Positions 41,605-48,874 of a stretch of 64,000 nucleotides of DNA are shown here, piece after piece. The translations under genes were made by a program, and so were the position numbers. Under the pieces are notes generated by a model. It was not told the origin of the DNA and did no database searches. It worked only from the letters and a program-made list of their open reading frames with translations. Source of the DNA: Catellatospora tritici (lineage in GTDB: Bacteria > Actinomycetota > Actinomycetes > Mycobacteriales > Micromonosporaceae); NCBI RefSeq assembly GCF_019083965.1, contig NZ_JAHRCY010000011.1:124001-188000 (forward strand), read 5' to 3'. Position 1 is the stretch's first letter. Each line of letters begins with the position of its first letter.

Positions 41605-42680
41605 CGGCCGTGCCCACCCCCGGCAGGCTGCCCACCCTCGCCGTCGTCGGCGCCACCGGCGCCGTCGGCACGGTGATGCTCGACATCCTCAGCCACCGCC
41701 GCAACGTCTGGGGCGAGATCCGCCTCATCGCCTCGGCCCGCTCCGCCGGTCGGCGGCTGCTGGTGCGTGGCGAGGAGGTCGAAGTCGTCGCGCTCAGCGA
41801 GGAAGCCTTCGACGGCGTCGACGTGGCCATGTTCGACGTGCCCGACGAGGTCTCCGCGATCTGGGCACCGATCGCCGTGTCGCGCGGCGCGGTCGCGGTC
41901 GACAACTCCGGCGCGTTCCGGATGGACCCGGACGTGCCCCTGGTCGTGCCCGAGATCAACCCGGAGCAGACGCGCAACCGGCCCAAGGGCATCATCGCCA
42001 ACGCCAACTGCACGACCCTGGCGATGATCGTGGCCATCGCACCCCTGCACAACGCGTACGGGCTCAAGGAGCTGGTGCTCGCGTCGTACCAGGCGGTCTC
42101 CGGCGCCGGTCAGTCCGGCGTCGACGCGCTGCACGACCAGCTCACCAAGGTTGCCGGGGACCGAATGCTGGGCTCACGCACCGGCAACGTGCGCCACGCC
42201 ATCGGCGACGAGCTGGGCCCGTTCGCGGCGCCCGTCGCGCTCAACGTGGTGCCGTTCGCGGGTTCGCTCAAGGACGGCGGCTGGTCCAGCGAAGAGCTGA
42301 AGATGCGCAACGAGTCCCGCAAGATCCTCGGCCTGCCCGGCCTGAAGGTCAGCGCGACCTGCGTACGCGTCCCGGTGGTGACCGGCCACTCGGTCGCCGT
42401 ACACGCGGTCTTCGGTTCCGAGGTCGACGCGGCCGACGCCCGTGGGGTGCTGGACAGCGCCCCCGGCGTCATCGTCGTGGACGACCCGGGGGCCGGGGAG
42501 TTCCCGATGCCCATCGACGCCGTCGGCACCGACCCGTCCTGGGTCGGCCGCATCCGCCGGGCCGTCGACGACCCCCGCGCGCTGGACTTCTTCGTGACCG
42601 GCGACAACCTGCGCAAGGGCGCCGCCCTCAACACCGCCCAAATCGCCGAACTCCTCGCCACCGAGCTCACCCACCGCTGA
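41601..42680 (+). CDS. asd: Aspartate-semialdehyde dehydrogenase
   Basis: This 359-aa enzyme reduces aspartyl-phosphate with NADPH to aspartate semialdehyde. GTG 41601 overlaps the lysC stop; coupling of these genes is usual in actinobacteria. The dinucleotide motif GATGAVG is at residues 17-23. NANCTT provides the catalytic Cys 137, VSGAGQSGVDAL follows, and LNVVPFAGSLKDGGWSSEELKM and RVPVVTGHSVAVHAVF (catalytic His) are present. The length is normal. A dispersed hairpin repeat lies just after the stop and probably terminates the operon. Confidence 0.97.
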   Translation: MTAVPTPGRLPTLAVVGATGAVGTVMLDILSHRRNVWGEIRLIASARSAGRRLLVRGEEVEVVALSEEAFDGVDVAMFDVPDEVSAIWAPIAVSRGAVAVDNSGAFRMDPDVPLVVPEINPEQTRNRPKGIIANANCTTLAMIVAIAPLHNAYGLKELVLASYQAVSGAGQSGVDALHDQLTKVAGDRMLGSRTGNVRHAIGDELGPFAAPVALNVVPFAGSLKDGGWSSEELKMRNESRKILGLPGLKVSATCVRVPVVTGHSVAVHAVFGSEVDAADARGVLDSAPGVIVVDDPGAGEFPMPIDAVGTDPSWVGRIRRAVDDPRALDFFVTGDNLRKGAALNTAQIAELLATELTHR

Positions 42681-42683
42681 CCT

Positions 42684-42740
42684 GAGGTAAGGAAGGGCAC
42701 CTTCTTATCGCTTTGCGATGTAGAAGGTGCCCTTCTTGAC
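42684..42740 (+). repeat. Dispersed AAGGAAGGG hairpin, copy 1 (terminator after asd)
   Basis: The arms GAAGGGCACCTTCT (42692-42705) and its complement (42722-42735) enclose a second ATCGC/GCGAT stem, followed by TTGAC. Reverse-complementing the element at 52281 gives a closely related sequence sharing AAGGAAGGG and CTTCTTATCGCTTT. It therefore belongs to a mobile or amplified intergenic family. Confidence 0.75.
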
Positions 42741-42773
42741 AGGCGCCGCTCACGCAGGCGAGGAGGCAGGACG

Positions 42774-42807
42774 CGGACGCGAGACGCGAGACGCGAGACG
42801 CGAGACG
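42774..42807. repeat. 7-bp tandem repeat GAGACGC
   Basis: Three perfect copies and two partial copies of GAGACGC run in a row between two hairpin elements. It looks like a simple slippage repeat. Confidence 0.7.
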
Positions 42808-42812
42808 GCGAT

Positions 42813-42875
42813 CATGCAATTTCGGGGAAACTGCATGAATACAGGCCAAGATTCCAGCGCTTTCCCTGAAAGTGC
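42813..42875. repeat. Paired GTTTC/GAAAC hairpins, downstream of asd
   Basis: Hairpin 1 (42813-42837) pairs CATGCA and TTTC with GAAA and TGCATG around GGG, with one A-C mismatch. Hairpin 2 (42857-42875) has CTTTC-cct-GAAAG. The same two-hairpin layout recurs at 61803-61866, and single versions lie at 23811 and near 12420. Confidence 0.7.
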
Positions 42876-42919
42876 AGCATCCGACGGCGCGTGGACGCGC
42901 GGCGGCGAGGGCGGTGGCG

Positions 42920-44458
42920 TCAGTCGGCGAGTTGGGCGCCGTCGCGGCCGGCTCGCTTGACCTTGTAGAGCGACTGGTCGGCGCGGTACAGCGCCGCCTC
43001 GGGGCTCTCCTGCTCGCGCTGCACGGCCACGCCCACACTGATGGTGCGGCCGGTGGCGCGCGCGGCGGCGAGCAGTCGCTCGGCGATCAGCATCGCCTCG
43101 GCCGCGCTCGGCACGTCGACCACGGCCACGAACTCGTCGCCGCCGACCCGGAACAGCTCGTCGCCCAGCCGCAGCGCCTGCTGCAGCGCCGTCGCCATCT
43201 GCACCAGCACCCGGTCGCCCGCGGCGTGGCCGAGGGTGTCGTTGACCGTCTTGAACTCGTCGATGTCGATCGCCAGGAGCGCGGTCTGCCCCGGCGTCGC
43301 CGCGGCCAGCCGGTCCCCGAACGGGCCGCCGTGCCGCAGGCCGGTCAGCGGGTCGGAGTTGGCCTGCCGGTGCAGTCGCCGCAGCGTGCTGAGCTTCTCC
43401 AGGCAGCTGGTGGCCTGCGCGGCCAGCAACTCCAGCAGGTTCACCATGGCGCTGTCGGGCACGATCGCGGTCTCATCCAGCACCACCAGGGCGCCCGTGG
43501 ACGAGGTGACCGTCGGGGTGCTCGGCCCCAGCGGTACGGCGATCATCGTGCGGACCCCGGCCCCGGTCAGCGCCTCGAACCCACGCGCGTCCAGCACCGC
43601 TGGATCGCCCAGGGTGTACGACGCGCCGTACCGGCAGGCCTCGTCCAGCAGCGCCGACAGCCGGTCGGGCTCGATCTGGGCCAGCCGGGCGACCAGCGGC
43701 CGGTCCCGGGGCTCGGGCGAGCTCGCCGCGATGACCACGTTCATGGGCCGCTCGGCCTCGTCCGGCTCGGCGTCGCCGAGACCGAGCTCGGGCAGCAGAT
43801 CCGGGGCCGGTCGCAGCAGTACGGCCGCCGCCAGCCCGGTCACCTCGCGGGCCGCGCGGCAGGCTCGCAGCAGCACCTCGCCGTCGGTCTCCGCGCTGGT
43901 CAGGGCAAGTGAGTGGCGCAGCAGCTGCTCGCTGCGGGTCTCGGGCGGCGGTCCGCCGAGCTCGCTGAGTCGGGCGCCGAGGAGACGGCCGGACTGGATG
44001 ATGATCTCTTCCCAGCCGTCCAGCGACAGTGCCTCGGCCCACTCGGCGTTGATCACGCCGACGGGGTGGCCGGTGCGGTCGATGATCGGCGCGCAGATCT
44101 CCGCGGTGATCGGCGGCCCGAGCCGGATGTAGTCGGGGTCGTTGGCGACGTCGAGGATGGTGACGGCCTTACCGCTGGCGTACACGCGACCGACCACGCC
44201 CCGGCCCAGGGGCACCGCGGAGAACACCTGCCAGGCGCCGCTGGCCGAGACGCAGCGGAGCTGGTCCTTGACGTGCAGCAGCGCCTCGATCAACGCCGGG
44301 GTGTGGCGGCTGAGCACCGACACGGTGGCACTGCACGCCTCGACCGCACTGCGTGCGGCCCGCAGTGCTGCGGCGACATCATCGATGATGCGATTAAGGG
44401 GCACGAGGTGGGGTTCCGCTTGATCCACTATCCGGGGTAAGGGGCTTATGGCCGCCAA
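42920..44458 (-). CDS. GAF-GAF-GGDEF protein (likely diguanylate cyclase)
   Basis: About 512 aa from a TTG at 44458; a GTG at 44428 (VDQAEPHLV) is an alternative and neither has a strong ribosome site. Residues 20-170 form one GAF domain (VGRVYASGKAVTILDVANDPDY...APIIDRTGHPVGVINAEW). Residues 190-340 form a second sensory domain with a GAF-like ending. Residues 350-510 are a GGDEF domain: DPLTGLRHGGPFGDRL, LLAIDIDEFKTVNDTLGHAAGDRVL, and RVGGDEF with the intact active-site signature. It should make cyclic di-GMP in response to a soluble signal. No TM helix is present and no RxxD inhibitory site was identified with confidence. Confidence 0.88.
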   Translation of the reverse strand: MAAISPLPRIVDQAEPHLVPLNRIIDDVAAALRAARSAVEACSATVSVLSRHTPALIEALLHVKDQLRCVSASGAWQVFSAVPLGRGVVGRVYASGKAVTILDVANDPDYIRLGPPITAEICAPIIDRTGHPVGVINAEWAEALSLDGWEEIIIQSGRLLGARLSELGGPPPETRSEQLLRHSLALTSAETDGEVLLRACRAAREVTGLAAAVLLRPAPDLLPELGLGDAEPDEAERPMNVVIAASSPEPRDRPLVARLAQIEPDRLSALLDEACRYGASYTLGDPAVLDARGFEALTGAGVRTMIAVPLGPSTPTVTSSTGALVVLDETAIVPDSAMVNLLELLAAQATSCLEKLSTLRRLHRQANSDPLTGLRHGGPFGDRLAAATPGQTALLAIDIDEFKTVNDTLGHAAGDRVLVQMATALQQALRLGDELFRVGGDEFVAVVDVPSAAEAMLIAERLLAAARATGRTISVGVAVQREQESPEAALYRADQSLYKVKRAGRDGAQLAD

Positions 44459-44653
44459 GCTTACTCACGGTGCGCGAAAAATCGTCGCTTCTGAGAGTCG
44501 GCGATGCGGTACGAGCGGCTCGAAGCCTGGAACCTGTTGGCCCCCAACGGGGCCGGGGATCAGGCAGCATCGCGACGGTATGCCGCCATCCTCCCGGATG
44601 CTGGGAAGGTGAGTTTCGGCACGTCGACCTGGGGCGGGCTGGGGGCGGCACTC

Positions 44654-45367
44654 CTACACTCCGGCCGTGGCGGGCGCGGGCTCGTCGAGGGTGTCACGCA
44701 CGACTGGTCCAGGCCCGAAGTCCCGGTCCGCCGACTCCAGGCCGAGGTCGCGCCCGTTCGGTGCGAAGGGGCCTGTCGCGGCGGCCCAGTCAGCCAGTTC
44801 CGTCAGCGACTGCCGGGAGGTCCAGGTCCTGTCGTCGGCGATCAAGGCGACGTTCCACCACAGCGCGTGTCGACCGATGAGCTCTCCGAACAGCGGCAGG
44901 TGCAGGGAGTGTGTACGCCGGGCCGCCTCGGCGCGTTCGAAGAAGCGCACGATCAGGTCGGCGTCGATACGCGGGGACCCGGTGCCGTCGGCGTACACGG
45001 AGGCATCGCCGTCGCGGCGCAGGTCGGTGCGCGTGACGCGGCGGACCCTGTCCGGCTCGCCCTTCTTGCGCTGGTCCTGTCCGAGCTTGGTCAGGTGGGT
45101 GACGAGCCGCTGCCGGGCCTGCCACAGGTCGCCGGTCATCAGCTCCTGGTGCAGTGCGAGCACGCGGTCGACGCGGCGATCACGGTTGTCGCGCGCCAGC
45201 GTCGCCGCCGCCAGCCCGAGCGCGGCCACCACGCCGACAGCCTGGACCCCTCCGGTCAGCGCGTCGTAGGCGCCGCGATCGAGGAGCAGCGCCAGGACGG
45301 TCCAGCCGACTCCGGCCGCCAGTACGGCGCTGACAGTGGCCCACTTGCTCCGGCGAGTAGCGAACAT
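44654..45367 (-). CDS. Small two-TM membrane protein of unknown function
   Basis: A 237-aa protein from ATG 45367, with GGAG close upstream. Two TM helices lie at about residues 9-30 (WATVSAVLAAGVGWTVLALLLD) and 38-58, with a basic connector DNRDRRVDR, so the remaining 180 residues are cytoplasmic and mostly helical (LALHQELMTGDLWQARQRLVTHLTKLGQDQRKKGE...). The tail contains a possible DUF4760-like arrangement (FFERAEAARRTHSLHLPLFGELIGRHALWWN), but I cannot assign the family with confidence. It is divergent from the TIR-TPR gene at 45672, 304 bp apart. Membrane proteins next to TIR genes sometimes belong to defence loci; that link is speculative here. Confidence 0.55.
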   Translation of the reverse strand: MFATRRSKWATVSAVLAAGVGWTVLALLLDRGAYDALTGGVQAVGVVAALGLAAATLARDNRDRRVDRVLALHQELMTGDLWQARQRLVTHLTKLGQDQRKKGEPDRVRRVTRTDLRRDGDASVYADGTGSPRIDADLIVRFFERAEAARRTHSLHLPLFGELIGRHALWWNVALIADDRTWTSRQSLTELADWAAATGPFAPNGRDLGLESADRDFGPGPVVRDTLDEPAPATAGV

Positions 45368-45658
45368 CGCTCCATGATGGCAACGGTCCGCAACTGGATG
45401 ATCCCGTCGGGTGACCGGTCGCGCCGAAGTGGTTGAAGGGGGGTGGATACCGGAACAGTCAGGTCCCGAGCACGCCGGGGACGCTCGCCCACCCCCCGTA
45501 GCCGCGCTTTCCCATCGGGGTCGCTGAGTCCGGCTCACTCGTGCCGTGAAGGTATCCCGCGCGTACGACAATCCGTCGCGCAGCGCCGAACCGCTTTAGA
45601 CACCGGATCGTGAAACTCTCGCACTCGCGGCCGATCCCCTGAGATCGACAGCAGTCGG

Positions 45659-45664
45659 TAGTTT
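45659..45664 (+). promoter_or_regulatory. Possible -10 box of a leaderless TIR-TPR transcript
   Basis: TAGTTT fits TAnnnT and ends 7 nt before GTG 45672, which has no ribosome-binding site. This geometry is typical of actinobacterial leaderless genes. No good -35 was seen. Confidence 0.4.
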
Positions 45665-45671
45665 GCTTGGG

Positions 45672-47141
45672 GTGTCGGGTCATGTGTTCATCAGTTACAG
45701 CCACGCCAGCGACGGCGACTATGTCGCGAAGCTGGCCAGGCATCTGACCTCCGCCGGGGTCGAGGTGTGGTTCGACCAGCAGGTCATCACGGGTGACCGG
45801 TGGGCCATGGTGATCCAGCAGCAGATCGACACGTGCGCGGCGTTCGTCGTGGTGATGAGCCCCGCCTCGTACGAGTCGGTGTGGGTGGACCGGGAGATCG
45901 ACCAGGCCGAACTCAACGGCAAGCCGATCTTTCCCTTGCTGCTGGGCGGGAAGCGGTTCTTCCGGCTGGCGAATCTGCAGTTCGAGGACGTCACCGGCGA
46001 CCGGATGCCGACGCCCGGGTTCACCGCCCGCCTGCGCGGCGACCGGAGCGCCGGCCGGTCCGGGCCGGTGACTGCCGCCGTCGACGCCGCGACCCTCACC
46101 CGCCAGTTCAAGGACGCCGTCAGGATGCACGAGCGCGGCGACCATGCCGAGGCTGCGGATCTGCTGCGCCACGTCGTCGCCGGTCGCATCCGGCTCCTGG
46201 GCGCCGACGACCCCGACACTCTGTTCGCCCGGCACGAACTCGCCTACAGCATCGGGCGGGCTGGGGACCGGGCCGAGGCGGTACGCCTGTACCGCGAGGT
46301 CGTCGCCGACCGCACCCGCGTCGCGGGTGCCGACCACCCCGGTACCCTGGCCTCCCGTCACAACCTCGCACACAACATCGGGGAGGACGGCAACCGGGCC
46401 GAGGCGGTACGCCTGTACCGCGGGATCATCGCCGACCGCACCCGCGTTCTGGGCGCCGACCATCCCGACACCCTGCGCTCCCGCCACAACCTCGCACACA
46501 ACATCGGGGAGGGCGGGAGTCGAGCCGAGGCGGTGCGGCTGCTCCGCGAGGTCGTCGCCGACCTTACCCGCGTCGTGGGTGCCGACCACCCAAGTACTCT
46601 GGCCTCCCGCCACGACCTTGCGCACAGCATCGAAGAAGTCGGGGATCGGACCGAGGCGGTAGACCTGTACCGCGACGTTGTCGCTGACCGCACCCGCGTC
46701 CTGGGCGCCGACCACCCCGACACCCTGCGCTCCCGCCACGACCTCGCGTTCACCATTGGGGCGGGTGGGGATCGGGCCGAGGCGGTACGCCAGTTCCGTG
46801 GCGTCGTCGCCGATCGCACCCGCGTCCTGGGCGCCGACCACCCCGACACCCTGGCCTCCCGCCACAGCCTCGCGTACAACGTCGAAGACGTCGGGGACCG
46901 GGCTGAGGCGGTACGGCTCTACCGAGAGGTCGTCGCTGCCCGCACCCGGGTCCTGGGCGCCGACCACCCCAACACCCTGCGCTCCCGCCACGACCTCGCG
47001 TTCACCATCGGGGCGGGTGGGGATCGGGCCGAGGCGGTACGCCTGCTACGCGACGTGGTCGCCGACTCCACCCGTGCCATGGGCGCCGACCACCCTGACA
47101 CCCAGGTCAGCCGTGAGGTTCTGGAGTACTTCGGCAGTTAG
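45672..47141 (+). CDS. TIR domain protein with eight TPR units
   Basis: A 489-aa protein from GTG 45672 (VSGHVFISYSH); a TTG at 45663 would add three residues. Residues 1-125 are a TIR domain: HVFISYSHASDGDYVAKLARHL, GVEVWFDQQVITGD, and SPASYESVWVDREIDQAEL. E75 sits where the catalytic Glu of NAD-cleaving bacterial TIRs lies. Residues 150-489 are kinesin-light-chain-like TPRs with a strict 42-residue period, each ending GAD(D/H)PxTxxSRHxLA. Known relatives act in host NAD depletion during phage defence or as scaffolds. It stands divergently to a small membrane protein and upstream of tRNA-Pro. The near-identical repeats suggest recent expansion. Confidence 0.88.
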   Translation: MSGHVFISYSHASDGDYVAKLARHLTSAGVEVWFDQQVITGDRWAMVIQQQIDTCAAFVVVMSPASYESVWVDREIDQAELNGKPIFPLLLGGKRFFRLANLQFEDVTGDRMPTPGFTARLRGDRSAGRSGPVTAAVDAATLTRQFKDAVRMHERGDHAEAADLLRHVVAGRIRLLGADDPDTLFARHELAYSIGRAGDRAEAVRLYREVVADRTRVAGADHPGTLASRHNLAHNIGEDGNRAEAVRLYRGIIADRTRVLGADHPDTLRSRHNLAHNIGEGGSRAEAVRLLREVVADLTRVVGADHPSTLASRHDLAHSIEEVGDRTEAVDLYRDVVADRTRVLGADHPDTLRSRHDLAFTIGAGGDRAEAVRQFRGVVADRTRVLGADHPDTLASRHSLAYNVEDVGDRAEAVRLYREVVAARTRVLGADHPNTLRSRHDLAFTIGAGGDRAEAVRLLRDVVADSTRAMGADHPDTQVSREVLEYFGS

Positions 47142-47206
47142 CGGGTTCACCGGCGCATCGCTCGGCCGGGGATCTGTGGGGGAGATTGAGCGCTCCGAAA
47201 GGCGGC

Positions 47207-47239
47207 AGGGCCGGTCTCCCGCGCGGGAGAACCGGCCCT
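47207..47239 (-). terminator. Terminator of tRNA-Pro
   Basis: AGGGCCGGT-CTCCCGC and its complement pair over 16 bp with one bulge. It lies 16 nt beyond the tRNA CCA on the minus strand, and may also serve the TIR-TPR gene from the other side. Confidence 0.75.
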
Positions 47240-47254
47240 GCTCTGCACTTCTTC

Positions 47255-47331
<77 letters not shown>

Positions 47332-47389
47332 AAGCGGTGCTCCGAAATACTAGCCCACGGTCCCGGCTCCGCCAAAACCGGTATCCCCC

Positions 47390-48265
47390 TCAGCGTGGGA
47401 TGAGCGTGAGGAGTGTCGCCTCCGGGCGGCAGGCGAAGCGCACCGGCGCCGTCGGATGCGTGCCCAGGCCGGCCGACACGTGTAACCAGGCCCCGTCCCA
47501 GCGGTGCAGCCCGCGCGCCAGTGACCGCTCCAGCCCGCAGTTGGTCACCAGCGCGCCGAAGCCCGGCACCCGGACCTGCCCGCCGTGGGTGTGCCCGGAC
47601 AGCAGCAGGTCGAAGCCGTCGGCGGTGAACGCGTCCAGCACGCGCGGCTCGGGGGCGTGGCTGAGCGCGATCCGCACCGCCGCGGCCGGGTCGGCGGGCC
47701 CGGCCGGGTAGGCGTCGAGGCCGATGTGGGGGTCGTCCACGCCCGCGAGGTCGATCATGCGGCCGCCCGCCTTGACGGTGGCGCGGGCGTTGTTGAGGTC
47801 GGTCCAGCCCGCGGCCAGGAACGCGGCGCGCAGCTCCGCGGTGGGCAGTTCGACGCCGTGGCGGTACTCCCGGTCCTCCTGGAAGTAGGTGAAGGGGTTC
47901 TTCCAGACCGGGCCGGTGTAGTCGTTCGAGCCGAAGACGAAGGCGCCGGGCAGCGACAGCAGCGGCTCGTACGCGGCGAGCACGCCGGGGACGGCGTCGG
48001 GGTGGGCCATGTTGTCGCCGGTGACGACGACCAGGTCCGGGTCGAGTCCGGCCAGCTCGCTGACCCAGCGCTGCTTGCGCTTCTGCCCGGGGGTCAGGTG
48101 CAGGTCCGACAGGTGCAGTACGCGCAGCGGCTCGGCCTCGGGGGCGAGCAGCGGCACGTCGTACCGGCGGAGGGTGAACATGTTGCGTTCGATCAGCGTG
48201 CCGTACGCGAGGGCGCCCGCGCCCACCACGACGGCACCGACGGCGATTTTCCCGAGCGGACCCAT
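47390..48265 (-). CDS. Membrane-anchored metallophosphoesterase
   Basis: A 291-aa protein read from ATG 48265 (MGPLGKIAVGAVVVGAGALAYGTLIERNMF). Starts at 48292 or beyond would add a few residues; the choice is uncertain. One N-terminal TM helix precedes a calcineurin-like domain with all metal motifs: LHLSDLHLTP (D-x-H), VVVTGDNMAH (GD), VFGSNDY (GNxD equivalent, with S for the usual N-H pair), ALSHAPEP, and LLSGHTHGGQVRVPG (GHxH). This matches the YkuE/YaeI group of two-metal phosphoesterases. The substrate is unknown; lipid-linked or nucleotide phosphates are possibilities. It is divergent from the YqeY gene. Confidence 0.85.
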   Translation of the reverse strand: MGPLGKIAVGAVVVGAGALAYGTLIERNMFTLRRYDVPLLAPEAEPLRVLHLSDLHLTPGQKRKQRWVSELAGLDPDLVVVTGDNMAHPDAVPGVLAAYEPLLSLPGAFVFGSNDYTGPVWKNPFTYFQEDREYRHGVELPTAELRAAFLAAGWTDLNNARATVKAGGRMIDLAGVDDPHIGLDAYPAGPADPAAAVRIALSHAPEPRVLDAFTADGFDLLLSGHTHGGQVRVPGFGALVTNCGLERSLARGLHRWDGAWLHVSAGLGTHPTAPVRFACRPEATLLTLIPR

Positions 48266-48352
48266 GTCCCTAAGGGTAGTTTCATCGCCCATGAGGAAGC
48301 ACACTGCGTGTCGCGCGTCCGGCGCCGACCGCGAGCCGGGCAGGGAGTCGTC

Positions 48353-48805
48353 ATGGGCCTGAAGGAGCAGCTCACCGAGGACATGCGGGCCGCGATGAAG
48401 GCCCGCGACGAGGTGACGACCGGCACGCTGCGGATGGCGCTGGCCGCGGTCGGCGTGGCCGAGGTCGCGGGCAAGGCCAAGCGGGAGCTGAGCGACGACG
48501 AGGTGCTCGCCGTGCTGGCCAAGGAGGCGAAGAAGCGGCGTGAGGCCGAGGTGGCGTTCGCCGACGCGGGCCGCGCCGAGCAGGCCGCCAAGGAGCGGGC
48601 CGAGGAGGAGGTGCTGGCGCGTTACCTGCCCAAGCAGCTCTCCGACGCGGAGCTGGTGGACCTCGTGACGCAGACGCTGGCCGCCGGCGGCTTCAGCGGC
48701 ATGGGGGCGATGGGCCCGGCCATGAAGGCGGTCCAGGCCGCGGTGGCGGGCCGGGCCGAGGGCGGCAAGGTCTCCGCGGAGGTACGGCGCCAGCTGGCCG
48801 CCTGA
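48353..48805 (+). CDS. GatB/YqeY domain protein
   Basis: A 150-aa protein from ATG 48353 with GGGAG upstream. It has the YqeY fold: MGLKEQLTEDMRAAMKARDEVTTGTLRMALAAV, RELSDDEVLAVLAKEAKKRREAEVAF, EEEVLARYLPKQLSDAEL, and GPAMKAVQAAVAGRAEGGKVSAEVRRQL, which resembles the tRNA-binding tail of the GatB amidotransferase subunit. A role in tRNA-linked metabolism has been suggested for the family but is not proven. A perfect 36-bp palindrome follows. The gene lies near the PonA2-like PBP gene, which converges with it. Confidence 0.93.
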   Translation: MGLKEQLTEDMRAAMKARDEVTTGTLRMALAAVGVAEVAGKAKRELSDDEVLAVLAKEAKKRREAEVAFADAGRAEQAAKERAEEEVLARYLPKQLSDAELVDLVTQTLAAGGFSGMGAMGPAMKAVQAAVAGRAEGGKVSAEVRRQLAA

Positions 48806-48820
48806 GCCCGCCGATGACGA

Positions 48821-48856
48821 AGGCCCCGGCCGCTGTACGTACAGCGGCCGGGGCCT
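48821..48856. terminator. Perfect 36-bp palindromic bidirectional terminator
   Basis: AGGCCCCGGCCGCTGTAC is followed directly by its exact complement, with no spacer; the loop would be formed from the central GTAC. It lies between the convergent yqeY and PBP genes, 15 and 18 nt from their stop codons. Confidence 0.85.
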
Positions 48857-48874
48857 GATCGTTTCCTCGTCGTG

